Shown: positions 26,601-35,009, counted from the stretch's first letter. The stretch is 35,109 nt of DNA from JAUVIB01 sp964424545 (GCA_964424545.1 CAYRJN010000012.1:1-35109); one strand, 5' to 3'. Program-made: numbers and translations. Notes: generated from the sequence alone by a model not told the origin.

Positions 26601-27235
26601 AGACTTTCCGCCTTTGTCTCTTTATCGGCGTTGCTGCTAAGCGTTTTGTTAATATAGTTTTTAGCTTTTTCCGGTTTATTCAGACGTATTAAACACAGAG
26701 CGGCTTTACTCATAGCCGGCAGATAATAATTGGATGCGCTGTAGTTATCCAAAATCAAGTTAAACGTCTGTAAAGCTCTTTGGATTTTGTTTAATTTGAT
26801 ATAAACCTTACCGGCTTCAAAAAGTCCTTTCGGCGCAAAAGGATTATCGATATACATTAAACGAATGCTTTCGTATGCTTTCGCCGCCTCCGGCAAATTG
26901 TTCATCTTCTTATAACACTCGCCGATCCAAAGCCAACTCTCTCCCGCCCGGCTGCTTTTAGGGTATTCCAACGCTAATGATTGGAACTCGATACGCGCCT
27001 GATTATATTCGCCTAATTTATAATAAGATAGGCCGGCATAATATTTTGCCTCGTCAACCTTAGCGCTGTTGGGATAATTGTTATAAAATTTTACAAACTG
27101 CTGCGCGCTAAGATCATAAAATTCCTGATTATACAATTTTAAAGCATACGAAAAATCGTTGCTTTCATTAGCGCCCTGGGCAAATACGCCGCCGGCCAAA
27201 GCAACTAATAAAAATATGAATGAATATTTTTTCAT
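23612..27235 (-). CDS. Giant secreted or periplasmic tetratricopeptide-repeat protein
   Basis: I chose ATG 27235 rather than the in-frame GTG at 27247, because it gives a clean signal peptide (MKKYSFIFLLVALAGGVFAQ) with AAAGAG upstream; the product is then about 1207 residues. Almost the whole mature chain is TPR-like helix pairs: 'AKYYAGLSYYKLGEYNQARIEFQSLALEYP', 'GNYNGAEQSFNKGI', 'KYDAAINTYKRALEI', 'GRYEDAIAEFVKI' and many more. Aromatic Tyr-rich positions are typical of TPRs in outer-membrane-assembly and gliding/secretion scaffolds. No enzyme domain or membrane segment is seen after the signal. It follows uvrD by 35 nt and so is probably cotranscribed with it. Partner and function are unknown; a periplasmic scaffold is the likely role. 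Confidence 0.85.
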   Translation of the reverse strand: MKKYSFIFLLVALAGGVFAQGANESNDFSYALKLYNQEFYDLSAQQFVKFYNNYPNSAKVDEAKYYAGLSYYKLGEYNQARIEFQSLALEYPKSSRAGESWLWIGECYKKMNNLPEAAKAYESIRLMYIDNPFAPKGLFEAGKVYIKLNKIQRALQTFNLILDNYSASNYYLPAMSKAALCLIRLNKPEKAKNYINKTLSSNADKETKAESLYLLSSVLKMQGYFADAKNNLKEIIAGYSSTEYYPYALLDLGKILLREGNYNGAEQSFNKGISGIKDSLLLRQAYMLLGDAYFLDSKYSNALNEYEKVVSDNKKDYLLRLSYKKAVCYKKQNLSDKAIEELNVYFSDNGNNQDALYLQIFNIYVDWLQENGQGEKAISKLYEQISTINDPEKKLPLTVHLVKILAASKQWREIIRELQPYLLMQSKYADRDEVIYYLAVANKNIGHFEESAYFYKMLVEEFGSSTYYERALEDLTMLQDNYILDQKQAVLKLANLLGKVVNENNPALLRFELGKIYFNDLKDYDNAEKQLLDALNAPNAPVGDIYLYLGKVYEKLAEMNISNPSVFNEDINKAKANFTEAVKNISTCSKPDEASWLMVKASGNADTVSAAKQKKYIEMLIQKYPNSAFKEDWYAVLAFTLAFEPQYFVESQKYYKLLIADYKKSDKYPSYLYNYARLIQDKNYDEAIKYYKEIALDYPFANEAANSLFEIAKYYENMQKYEDASVLYKKLINNYYYADIIPDAQKKLSVTYLKSGKYKEAIALIEKDINLALLDDFVLSKLLLPQNIDIKLYLLARAYSGDGRDEIALDYYNRFLNISKNEAFKNRVRFAIGEIYYDRSQKRTAIEYFKGVSDLDPDLYFNARLYIADIYFEQGDYKRAVDTYSSIDNKNISGEKGKEIGSRYIIAAIRQGELSKSKQLIKKFKAKYPGAYEYYAQFDIEYGNHYRTQKSFDKAIRKFKSVKKNYKKTKYVDDADYYLALTYLTLNKTEEAYKILSNFYSKYPDSNQLSNAFNTLGSIYFRSEKYDAAINTYKRALEISDPEMRPTIMSNLIKVYSLTGFWEPAQAMARTYVENYPDRPDVIDKKLIIAQADIHLGRYQAAVDYLQETKLSADSEREPEIQFYIGEALLNAGRYEDAIAEFVKIPLLSKKTKLQWEASALYYSGQAYEKLGRISDAIRMYREIVKRPGIDLILKKDAEKRIKQLKG

Positions 27236-27270
27236 GATTAAAATCACTCTTTATTTATAGCGCTTAGCGG

Positions 27271-29481
27271 TTAAGTTTCCAACGGACTTAAATTAGCATA
27301 CTGTTTTATGAGTTTTTTGGTAACGCCTTCGTCAAACCGCACGGAAATCTTCATCTTATCCCCGCTGCCTTCCAAATCGATAATTTCACCTTTACCAAAA
27401 TTGGCATGATATACCTTTTGTCCTATAATAAACGCCTCTTCAACGGTTTGATCCACCGCCGCTTTTTCAAAATAGGACTGTATTTTTTTCTTGCGGGAAC
27501 GCGTACGGCTTCTTTTGGAATAATGAGCGTTAATATGATCCGCTCTATAATATAATAGGTCAGCCGGTATTTCATCAAGAAACAACGAGGGCGTTGTCAA
27601 TTGCGTCGTCCCGAATTTCCGGCGTTGACGCGCATAACTCATATAGAGACGATTTTCGGCTCTTGTCATACCGACATAAAGAAGGCGTCTCTCTTCTTCC
27701 AATTCCTGAGAATCCGCATTATTCCTTTGCAGCGGCAAAAGACCCATTTCCAATCCGGTTATAAAGACAATGGGAAACTCCAACCCTTTCGCCGAATGCA
27801 AAGTCATTAAAGTTACGGAATTTGAGCTGTCATTCCAAGTATCAATATCCGTCAAAAGGCTGACTTCTTCAATAAAAGCGCTCAAACCGGCGTCCAAACC
27901 GCTCTTTTCCCGTTCTTCTACAAACTGTTGAATACTATTAAACAGCTCTTTGATATTACCTACTCTGCTTTCGCTCTCATATTGATCATATTCCGTTTGA
28001 TAATGATGCAGGATACCGGATTCGGATGCAAGAGAAGAAACCAATTCCGTCAAACACAATTTTTCGCTTAATTCTATGAACTTATTAATCAATTTATAAA
28101 ATTCAAGCACTCTTCCGCCCATTGCGTCCGAGATATTGGAAATTTCACCAACGCGGTTTAAAGCGTCTAACAGATTTATATCATGCGCCTGCGCAAATTT
28201 TTCCAATTTTTGCACGGTAGTTTCCCCGATACCGCGCAATGGGAAATTTATAATGCGTTTTAACGCGATGCTGTTCGACGGATTGGCAATCAATTTGAGA
28301 TAAGCGAGGACGTCTTTAATCTCTTTGCGATCATAAAATCGCGTCCCGCCGATTATAATATAACTGATGGCATTTTTTCTTAGCTCTTCCTCAATCACCC
28401 TGCTTTGAGCGTTTGTGCGGTATAAAACGGCTATATCATGAAAATTTCGCTTGTTTGTGTACATTTCATCATGGATTACGTTAACGATATGTTTTGCTTC
28501 GTCAATTTCCGTCGCAGCAGGATAGACCTGAATTTTCTCGCCTTCTTTTCGTTTGGTGAACAGGTCCTTGCCCAAACGCTGCGTATTGTTTTTAACCACA
28601 GCGTTAGCGGCTTTTAGAATATTGTTATCCGAGCGGTAATTTTGCTCTAATTTACAAACATTAACATTATGATAATCTTTATTAAAATCCAGGATATTGT
28701 TAATATCAGCGCCGCGCCAGGCATAAATGGATTGATCTTCGTCGCCGACGACGCAAATATTTTGATGACCTTTAGCAAGATGTTTTAAGAAAAGATATTG
28801 CGCATGATTGGTGTCTTGATATTCATCCACATGGATATGACGAAACTGAGCAGCGTATTTTTCTTTTACGTCTTTATTTTTATCAAACAATTCAATGGGC
28901 TTTAAAAGCAAATCGTCAAAATCGAGCGCATTATTCTCTTCAAGATATTTTTGATAACGGCGATAGATATCGGGCAAATATTCGTCTAAATTGTCTTTTT
29001 TATCGTTTTCAATATCTTCCGGAAATAAAAACCGGTTTTTAAGGCGCGATAAACGGTTTTGGATCATTTTTGGCGAAAAAACTTGCTGCGGTACGCCAAG
29101 CTCGATAATCACCTTTTTTATTGCCTGAACCTGATCGTCAATATCATAGATGGAGAAATTACGGGAATAACCTATGCGCTCGGCTTCACGCCGCAAAATA
29201 CGCGCGCAAATACTATGAAAAGTACCCATCCAAATACCGTTCACTTCATCTCCGACCAGTTGTATGATGCGTTCTTTCATCTCTTTTGCGGCCTTATTGG
29301 TGAACGTAACGGCCAAAATATTTTGGGGCGCCACTTTTTTTTCTTTAATCAAATAAGCAATACGGTAAGTAAGCGTTTTCGTTTTGCCGCTACCGGCGCC
29401 CGCAAGTATTAAAACAGGACCGTCCGTGGCAAGAACGGCTTCTTTTTGCGCTTCATTGAGATCATTAACACTAAAACTCAT
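27271..29481 (-). CDS. uvrD: ATP-dependent 3'-5' DNA helicase UvrD/PcrA (Rep family)
   Basis: This superfamily 1A helicase acts in nucleotide excision and mismatch repair and removes RecA filaments. The 736-residue product shows all motifs in order: 'LNEAQKEAV' (Q motif), Walker A 'GAGSGKT' (28-34), 'VTFTNKAAKEMKERI', 'VDEYQDTN', 'VVGDEDQSIYAWRGAD', 'LEQNYRSD', 'VTLMTLHSAKGLEFPIVFI' and 'EERRLLYVGMTRA'. The C-terminus 'GQKVYHANFGKGEIIDLEG' is the PcrA/UvrD RNA-polymerase-interaction (Tudor-like) motif. Its ATG overlaps the mltG stop as ATGA (29478-29481), so translation is coupled. The name pcrA would be equally fair. Confidence 0.96.
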   Translation of the reverse strand: MSFSVNDLNEAQKEAVLATDGPVLILAGAGSGKTKTLTYRIAYLIKEKKVAPQNILAVTFTNKAAKEMKERIIQLVGDEVNGIWMGTFHSICARILRREAERIGYSRNFSIYDIDDQVQAIKKVIIELGVPQQVFSPKMIQNRLSRLKNRFLFPEDIENDKKDNLDEYLPDIYRRYQKYLEENNALDFDDLLLKPIELFDKNKDVKEKYAAQFRHIHVDEYQDTNHAQYLFLKHLAKGHQNICVVGDEDQSIYAWRGADINNILDFNKDYHNVNVCKLEQNYRSDNNILKAANAVVKNNTQRLGKDLFTKRKEGEKIQVYPAATEIDEAKHIVNVIHDEMYTNKRNFHDIAVLYRTNAQSRVIEEELRKNAISYIIIGGTRFYDRKEIKDVLAYLKLIANPSNSIALKRIINFPLRGIGETTVQKLEKFAQAHDINLLDALNRVGEISNISDAMGGRVLEFYKLINKFIELSEKLCLTELVSSLASESGILHHYQTEYDQYESESRVGNIKELFNSIQQFVEEREKSGLDAGLSAFIEEVSLLTDIDTWNDSSNSVTLMTLHSAKGLEFPIVFITGLEMGLLPLQRNNADSQELEEERRLLYVGMTRAENRLYMSYARQRRKFGTTQLTTPSLFLDEIPADLLYYRADHINAHYSKRSRTRSRKKKIQSYFEKAAVDQTVEEAFIIGQKVYHANFGKGEIIDLEGSGDKMKISVRFDEGVTKKLIKQYANLSPLET

Positions 29482-30530
29482 AAGTTGGAATCCTTTTTTG
29501 CCCGTTTTTTTTGCCTCTCAATCCTTCGTAATCGATTGAGTTCTGAATGGGCTTTTGCGTGTTCTTTTGACGTTACCGAAAATTTATGCCGTCCGTCTCC
29601 TTTTGCCGCAAAAAAGATATATTTCGTTTTCGCCGGAAAGAGGGCGGCCATGATTGAACTTTTACCCGGATTATTTATGGGACCGGGCGGTAAACCGTAA
29701 TGTAAATATGTATTGTACGGCGAATCAATTTTTAAATCCTTTAAAAGCAGTCTCCGCGGCGGCCCGTCTATAATAAATTGGATCGTCGGATCAGCCTGCA
29801 ACTTAATATGCCGGCGCAGCCGGTTGTAATAAACCGATGCAATAATCGGCCTTTCATCGTCATAAACAGCTTCCCCTTCAATTATTGAAGCCATTGTCAA
29901 AATTTGATGAACCGACATATCTAACTTGTCCATCGCCCGCTTAACGGAATCGGCCTTAAATATTTCCAAGGTATAACCGACGAGCGTTTTTATCAAGCGC
30001 TCCTCCGTTACGCCCCAATAAAAACGATACGTATCGGGCAGTAAATATCCGAGCAGATTATCGCTCTTAATTCCGAGAAGATGAATAAAAACGCTGTCAC
30101 GCGTTAACGAAAGAAATCTGTTTTTATCTATATGAAATGTTCTTCGCAACGCTTCGGCAACGCGCTCGTTATCCCATCCCTCAATCAGGGTTACTTTAAG
30201 CTCCCTAGTTTTCGCCTTTCTAAAAAACGACAGCAGCTGTGGATAGCTTAAATGCTTGGGAACCGAAAAATAACCGGCTTTTAATTTATCATCTTCTCCG
30301 AGTACGCGCGCCCAGAACACAAACATTCTTTTGCTATCTATTAACCGTTTACCGTAAAGCGTATCGGCAATCTGATGCACTGAGGCGCCTTTCGGGATTA
30401 TAATATCAGCTTTCTGTTCATTATAATCGGCCGTATACGGCGTGGACATATATTGATTAATCTTAAAAACGATTACAAAAAAAATAACCGCCGACAAAGA
30501 AACTATAGTAAATTTATTTTTTCGGATCAT
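29478..30530 (-). CDS. mltG: Endolytic murein transglycosylase MltG
   Basis: MltG cuts nascent glycan strands in the periplasm and limits their length. The 350-residue product has a short cytoplasmic start, one membrane helix (about 7-26), a LysM-like region ('IIIPKGASVHQIADTLYGKRLI'), and the YceG catalytic domain with 'TLIEGWDNERVAEAL', 'LLGYLLPDTYRF', the catalytic Glu218 in 'TMASIIEGEA', 'VYYNRLRRHIKLQADPTIQF', and 'SPYNTYLHYGLPPGPINNPGKSSIMAAL'. The start lies inside the chorismate mutase gene (17-nt overlap), and the stop overlaps uvrD by 4 nt. The C-terminal tail is strongly basic. Confidence 0.96.
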   Translation of the reverse strand: MIRKNKFTIVSLSAVIFFVIVFKINQYMSTPYTADYNEQKADIIIPKGASVHQIADTLYGKRLIDSKRMFVFWARVLGEDDKLKAGYFSVPKHLSYPQLLSFFRKAKTRELKVTLIEGWDNERVAEALRRTFHIDKNRFLSLTRDSVFIHLLGIKSDNLLGYLLPDTYRFYWGVTEERLIKTLVGYTLEIFKADSVKRAMDKLDMSVHQILTMASIIEGEAVYDDERPIIASVYYNRLRRHIKLQADPTIQFIIDGPPRRLLLKDLKIDSPYNTYLHYGLPPGPINNPGKSSIMAALFPAKTKYIFFAAKGDGRHKFSVTSKEHAKAHSELNRLRRIERQKKRAKKDSNL

Positions 30531-30807
30531 TTTTCATTTTTTCTTCTAACTCGCGTGTTTCCTTAATAATTAATGAAAATATTCGTTGTATCGATTCTGT
30601 TGGAATAATCCCCTTATTCGCATTTTTTATTAAATCGAGAACTTTTTTCTCACGGGCTCCGTCATAGACAGGCAATCCCAATTCCTGTTTAATTTCATTA
30701 ATTTTCAATGCATATTGCGCTCGATCATTTAACAGGGCAACGATATCCCTGTCCGTCGCGTCAATTTTCGACCTTAAACCGTCCAATTCCATTTGTAAAT
30801 TTTTCAT
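30514..30807 (-). CDS. Chorismate mutase, AroQ type
   Basis: AroQ chorismate mutases convert chorismate to prephenate in phenylalanine/tyrosine synthesis. The stand-alone domain is all-helical: 'LDGLRSKIDATDRDIVALLNDRAQYALKINEIKQELGLPVYDGAREKKVLDLI'. Counted from the alternative TTG start at 30819, active-site residues corresponding to the E. coli enzyme are Arg16, Arg33, Lys44, Arg57 and Glu58. I prefer ATG 30807 to TTG 30819; neither has a strong ribosome binding site. The gene overlaps mltG and follows the metallophosphoesterase-like gene closely, so it is expressed with envelope and repair genes. No other aromatic-pathway gene is in the window. It could also be a regulatory or salvage-type mutase. 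Confidence 0.88.
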   Translation of the reverse strand: MKNLQMELDGLRSKIDATDRDIVALLNDRAQYALKINEIKQELGLPVYDGAREKKVLDLIKNANKGIIPTESIQRIFSLIIKETRELEEKMKNDPKK

Positions 30808-30838
30808 CAATTTTCTCAATCACTTGCAAATATTGGTA

Positions 30839-31702
30839 TTAATTCTCTTTTTGCCGTTGATTCTTTTGCAATTCCTTAAACGAATCGACATATTTCATTA
30901 CCGTTGCGTCTTGTTTAATTTCCAAGCCTATCGGCAAGCGTTCAATTTTAATGCCCGCTGCGCCGTCTATGAAAATTTTAATTATATACTCGCCGTCCGT
31001 TCCCGAGCCTACGATTGTCGCCGCACCGTATTTATCGATCAAACCTGCGCGTGAATGCGCGCATAAAACAAGATCAATATTAGGATATAAGGCGACAAAA
31101 CGTTTTACATCTTCAAAATAACCGTGATAGAGAACGACGAGAACGCGATTTTTATAACGATTGTAAATGGTTTTAAAGCGCGTGACGTTAAAGTTAATAA
31201 AATCGTTGCCTCCGCTCAAAAAAACCTTTTTATCCAAATATGACAAAAAAACAAAATCGGATTTTCGGATATAATCTTTACCGTTTATTTTATAAATATT
31301 ATAATTGGTAGAAAGAATTTTATTATGATTTATTTTTAAAAACGGCTCTATTAAAGAGAAACCGTCGATAAATTCATTCTCCCCGACAGATAAAATGTCG
31401 GGGTTGAGCAAAGTATAAATTTTTAATACCGTCTTATTTAAATCTTCAAACGGATAGGAATTAAAAAAATCTCCGCCGTCTATCAAAATTAAAGCGGGAT
31501 TTTTTTGTCTTTCCCGCTTAACCGCCGTTGTTATCCTTGCCAAACCGCCAAGCGGCGGATCACCGCAATGACAATTTTCAAGAAGCGCATTTACATTGGC
31601 GATATATAAGATCTCTAACGGTGCGGATTTATTACCGGCAAACACTTTAAGACATACGGATAACAACAGAACAACTGTTAAAAAAAAGGCTTTTACGCTC
31701 AT
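30839..31702 (-). CDS. Exported metallophosphoesterase-like protein with altered metal ligands
   Basis: The 287-residue product has a signal peptide (MSVKAFFLTVVLLLSVCLKVFA) and the fold landmarks of the UshA/SoxB-type calcineurin-like phosphoesterase domain. These are a first strand 'ILYIANVNALLENCHCGDPPLGGLARI', 'LILIDGGDFF' (Asp75, Asp78), 'DILSVGENEF' (where GNHE/D is usual), 'VLVVLYHGYFEDVKRFV' and 'DLVLCAHSR' (where GHxH is usual). The first D-x-H ligand pair is replaced by Asn, and the last His pair is half lost, so metal binding and catalysis are doubtful. 'ENCHCG...PLGGLAR' with Cys44 and Cys46 occurs in an uncharacterised subgroup. The nucleotidase C-terminal domain is absent. It sits between the STAS and chorismate mutase genes; no clear Shine-Dalgarno sequence. 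Confidence 0.75.
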   Translation of the reverse strand: MSVKAFFLTVVLLLSVCLKVFAGNKSAPLEILYIANVNALLENCHCGDPPLGGLARITTAVKRERQKNPALILIDGGDFFNSYPFEDLNKTVLKIYTLLNPDILSVGENEFIDGFSLIEPFLKINHNKILSTNYNIYKINGKDYIRKSDFVFLSYLDKKVFLSGGNDFINFNVTRFKTIYNRYKNRVLVVLYHGYFEDVKRFVALYPNIDLVLCAHSRAGLIDKYGAATIVGSGTDGEYIIKIFIDGAAGIKIERLPIGLEIKQDATVMKYVDSFKELQKNQRQKEN

Positions 31703-31734
31703 TATTATTATTTTTAGGTTGGGAGGTGGATAAG

Positions 31735-32070
31735 CTATTTTAACGATTCGATTGCCGAATCGGCATTTTCATAAACTTCAAAAACATCAGCAAGTTTCGT
31801 AATTCTTAACAAATTGCGTATGCGGCCGGAAACATTAACCAAAGCCAGTCTTCCGCTATTGTTTTTTAGCGTCGTAACCGCTCCGATTAAAATACCCAAA
31901 CCGGAACTGTTCATCCAATCGACTTTACTAAGATCAATAATGATATTTTTTTTATTCCTATCAATCAAATTATTAATCTCTTCGTTGATTTCTCCGGCCT
32001 CAGGACCGCCCATAATTTTACCGGAGAGGGAAAGTATATCTATTCCCTCTCTCTCAGAAATCTGCACCAT
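31735..32070 (-). CDS. STAS-domain anti-sigma factor antagonist
   Basis: This small cytoplasmic protein (111 residues) is of the SpoIIAA/RsbV type. It releases a sigma factor, or another target, by binding a partner-switch kinase, and is switched off by phosphorylation. It has the STAS pattern 'VQISEREGIDILSLSGKIMGGPEAGEINEEI', 'KNIIIDLSKVDWMNSSGLGILIGAVTTLKN' with the phospho-acceptor Ser55/Ser56, and 'LALVNVSGRIRNLLRITKLADVFEVYENADSAI'. AAGGAAG precedes the ATG. It lies 33 nt after secF. No anti-sigma kinase or PP2C phosphatase gene is in the window, so the partner must be elsewhere. Confidence 0.93.
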   Translation of the reverse strand: MVQISEREGIDILSLSGKIMGGPEAGEINEEINNLIDRNKKNIIIDLSKVDWMNSSGLGILIGAVTTLKNNSGRLALVNVSGRIRNLLRITKLADVFEVYENADSAIESLK

Positions 32071-32103
32071 ACTATCTTCCTTTTTAAGGATTAAAAGGAA
32101 ATA

Positions 32104-32994
32104 CTAAGCTTTTTTTACTTTCCAGTCAACAACAATCGGACTGGCGATAAAAATTGACGAGTATGTACCGACCACGATACCGATTATCAAGGCTAATGCG
32201 AACGAGTGCAATACTTCGCCGCCGAATAGGAACAGAACCACCACGACTATCAACGTTGTTAATGAAGTTATTACCGTCCTGCTTAGCGTCTCATTAATAC
32301 TCTGATTTGCCGTATCGGCTATATCGCGGCTCTTTTTACTCGCTTTCATATTCTCGCGGATACGGTCGAATACGACGATCGTATCATTAAGCGAATACCC
32401 GACAATGGTTAATATGGCGGCAATCAACGGCGCAGATATTTCAATTTCGAAAACGGAAAAGACTCCGAGCGTGATGGTAACATCATGTACCAACGCCACA
32501 ATGGCTCCGATTGAGAAACGAAATTCAAAACGCCATAGGATATAAAATAGAATCAGGATCAAAGCCCAGAAAATAGCCTTAATGGCGCTCCAGACCAACT
32601 CCTGACCAATTTTCGGTCCTACTTTTTCAATTTGTTGAATTACGAAAGGATTATCGGGAATGGATTTGGCGATAATTTCTTCCATTGTTGAAGAGATTTC
32701 CTTAGCGCTTCTTTGTAAACCGGCGCGGATGGCTACTTCGTTCTGCGCGCCGAAATGCTTAATTTCCAACCCTTTATAACCTCCGGTAGAAAGCGCCTTA
32801 CGTACGTCCTCAATTTGAATAGCCTTATCGAACTTCAACTGTATTAGCGTGCCGCCCGTAAAATCGATATTATACTTAGGCCCTCCGTGAATAATCAAAG
32901 AGATAATCGAAATTAATATCAGGGTTCCGCTAAAAATATAACCCACTTTACGTTTTGATACTATATTATAATTTGCATTTGCAAATAGCTGCAT
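32104..32994 (-). CDS. secF: Protein translocase subunit SecF
   Basis: SecF forms with SecD the RND-type accessory complex that uses proton motive force to draw preproteins out of SecYEG. The 296-residue protein has a first membrane helix, the periplasmic P1 start 'YNIDFTGGTLIQLKFDKAIQIEDVRKAL', and five C-terminal helices with 'FSIGAIVALVHDVTITLGVFS', 'GYSLNDTIVVFDRIRENM' and 'TSLTTLIVVVVLFLFGGEVLHSFALALIIGIVVGTYSSIFIASPIV'. AAAGGAG lies before the ATG. It follows secD by 33 nt, the standard order. Confidence 0.97.
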   Translation of the reverse strand: MQLFANANYNIVSKRKVGYIFSGTLILISIISLIIHGGPKYNIDFTGGTLIQLKFDKAIQIEDVRKALSTGGYKGLEIKHFGAQNEVAIRAGLQRSAKEISSTMEEIIAKSIPDNPFVIQQIEKVGPKIGQELVWSAIKAIFWALILILFYILWRFEFRFSIGAIVALVHDVTITLGVFSVFEIEISAPLIAAILTIVGYSLNDTIVVFDRIRENMKASKKSRDIADTANQSINETLSRTVITSLTTLIVVVVLFLFGGEVLHSFALALIIGIVVGTYSSIFIASPIVVDWKVKKA

Positions 32995-33027
32995 TTTTAC
33001 ATTTTCTCCTTTAACTCAGTTTAAACC

Positions 33028-34914
33028 TTATATACTCAATCGATTTATAGAAAATTTAGAAAGCGAATAATCAAATATTACGCGAGAGACAATAATCGCC
33101 GTAAACATACTGGCAACAATCCCAATCATCAGCGTTAAGGCAAAGCCTTGAACCGGACCCGAACCGTACGTATAAAGCACCAATCCGGCAATAAAGGTGG
33201 TTACATTGGCATCAAGAATAGTAATAAAAGCCTTGCCGTAACCGACGTCAATGGACGCGCGCACCGTTTTTCCCCGTCTTAATTCTTCACGGATACGTTC
33301 GTAAATTAACACATTAGCGTCAACGGCCATACCCATGGTTAAAATAATACCGGCAATACCGGGCAGGGTCAGCGTAGCGTGAAAATAGGCCATAATAGCC
33401 ATGATCAGTACAATATTTAATACAAGCGCAAGATCGGCTACCAATCCGGAAAGCTTATAGTATAAGGCCATAAATAAAATAACAAGGATTAAACCAACAA
33501 CAGCCGAATAACTACCGGCTTTAATGGAGTCAACGCCGAGAGATGGGCCCACGGTCTGTTCGCCAAGTATGCTTACCGGAGCCGGCAAGGCGCCGGCCTT
33601 GAGAACAATGGCAAGGTCCTTGGCTTCCGACATATTGTCCAATCCCGTTATTCTGGCGCGGCCATCTGAAATTTTAACGCGCAGGTTGGGTGCTAAAAAT
33701 ACTTTATTATCTAAAATAATAGCGAGACGTTTACCTATATTGGCGCCGGTAACGCGGGAAAAAACTCTGGCGCCGTCGTCGCTTAACGTCAACGAAACTT
33801 CATATTTACCGATCGAAGTCGGATCGCTTTGACTGCCTGGTTGAGCATAGGCGTCCACTATGGTCTCGCCCGTCAATTCCACCGTTTTTGAAACAAGATA
33901 TACCTGATAATATTTACCTTGGAACACCGGTTTGGCCCCCCATAAGAATTGGGCGTTCCCTGCATCCTCGGCAATAATTTTCTGCACATCGGGCGATTCA
34001 AGTATGCGTTTAAATTTTTCTTTTTTCTCCACCGGAACAAGAAGCGTTTGCTTATCGCGAGGATCCAAGAAGAAAAGTCCTTCTTCATAAAGGTCTGCCG
34101 TAGAATCATTAACAACGTCGGATTTTTTTTCTGTGGCGGAATCCGATTCGCTTATTCCAAACATCTCTTCCAATGCGGTTGCCGATGTATCGCTCTTATC
34201 CGTTGTATCGGCGTTAGCCGTATCGGCCGGGGATATCTTTGACATTATATATTTATTGATGTTTACAGCTACCTGTCCGGCAACACTTTTGTCTTTTGTA
34301 AGTTTAAATTCCAGTAGCGCCGTTTCGCAGATTTGTTTTCTAACACGATTGGGATCGGTTATACCCGCTAATTCCACAATAATTCGACGATCTCCCTGTT
34401 TTTGAATAATGGGTTCGGAAACACCGAATTCATCGACACGATTTCTTAAAATTTCTAACGAACGGGTAACGGCCTCTTCCGTTTGATCCCGCAAAAACTT
34501 TACGACATCGGCTTCCGTCCGTCGATCCGAATTAGCGTAAAATCGTTCAATTTTCAGGTTATGCTCTTTCAGCTTTTGCAGAAAAACGGTAATAAAATCT
34601 TCGTCCGTTTGCGCAACCTGTTGTTCCGTTTCATTTAGAGCCTGCTTAAAACCGTCATTTTTATATTTGGCTAGTTTATCCAAAAGCTCTTTGATATCCA
34701 CTTCAAGGATTACATGCATACCGCCCTGTAAATCGAGCCCCAGATTAATCGTTTTAGACTTTAATTTCATGAATCCCTGGGGATCGTTCACTCTCATTTT
34801 TTCTTTTTGCGCGTCTGTCATGGAATTAAATTTATACGTCGGATAAAGAAGATATATCGCGGTAATGAAAACGACTAATATCAAAATCATCTTAGTTGTA
34901 ATCTTCGATTTCAT
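33028..34914 (-). CDS. secD: Protein translocase subunit SecD
   Basis: SecD is the larger half of the SecDF complex in the inner membrane. The 628-residue product has a first membrane helix (about 9-24), 'LGLDLQGGMHVILEV', a large periplasmic domain with 'LEILRNRVDEFGVSEPIIQKQGDRRIIVELAGI' and 'AQPGSQSDPTSIGKYEVSLTLSDDGARVFSRVT', and the five-helix C-terminal bundle with 'GIILTMGMAVDANVLIYERIREELRRGKTVRASI'. A low-complexity insert rich in D, S, T and A (about residues 230-275) lies in the periplasmic part and lengthens it beyond the typical bacterial form. AGGAGG is 12 nt before the ATG, with a 4-codon ATG frame in between. First gene of the long minus-strand run. Confidence 0.97.
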   Translation of the reverse strand: MKSKITTKMILILVVFITAIYLLYPTYKFNSMTDAQKEKMRVNDPQGFMKLKSKTINLGLDLQGGMHVILEVDIKELLDKLAKYKNDGFKQALNETEQQVAQTDEDFITVFLQKLKEHNLKIERFYANSDRRTEADVVKFLRDQTEEAVTRSLEILRNRVDEFGVSEPIIQKQGDRRIIVELAGITDPNRVRKQICETALLEFKLTKDKSVAGQVAVNINKYIMSKISPADTANADTTDKSDTSATALEEMFGISESDSATEKKSDVVNDSTADLYEEGLFFLDPRDKQTLLVPVEKKEKFKRILESPDVQKIIAEDAGNAQFLWGAKPVFQGKYYQVYLVSKTVELTGETIVDAYAQPGSQSDPTSIGKYEVSLTLSDDGARVFSRVTGANIGKRLAIILDNKVFLAPNLRVKISDGRARITGLDNMSEAKDLAIVLKAGALPAPVSILGEQTVGPSLGVDSIKAGSYSAVVGLILVILFMALYYKLSGLVADLALVLNIVLIMAIMAYFHATLTLPGIAGIILTMGMAVDANVLIYERIREELRRGKTVRASIDVGYGKAFITILDANVTTFIAGLVLYTYGSGPVQGFALTLMIGIVASMFTAIIVSRVIFDYSLSKFSINRLSI

Positions 34915-34980
34915 CGAGGTTTCATTCCTCCTTTTTAAAGTTAATAAATCTTATACTATTGTTTATTTAAAAAAGAAAGT

Positions 34981-35009
34981 AATTTAGTCAGCCTAATGTA
35001 TAAAGTCAA
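34981..35009 (-). promoter_or_regulatory. Sigma-70-type promoter of the secDF run
   Basis: On the minus strand TTGACT (-35) and TAAATT (-10) are separated by exactly 17 nt, about 60-70 nt upstream of the secD start codon. The leader then carries an AGGAGG box. Gene spacing suggests that this promoter can drive at least secD through uvrD. Confidence 0.6.
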
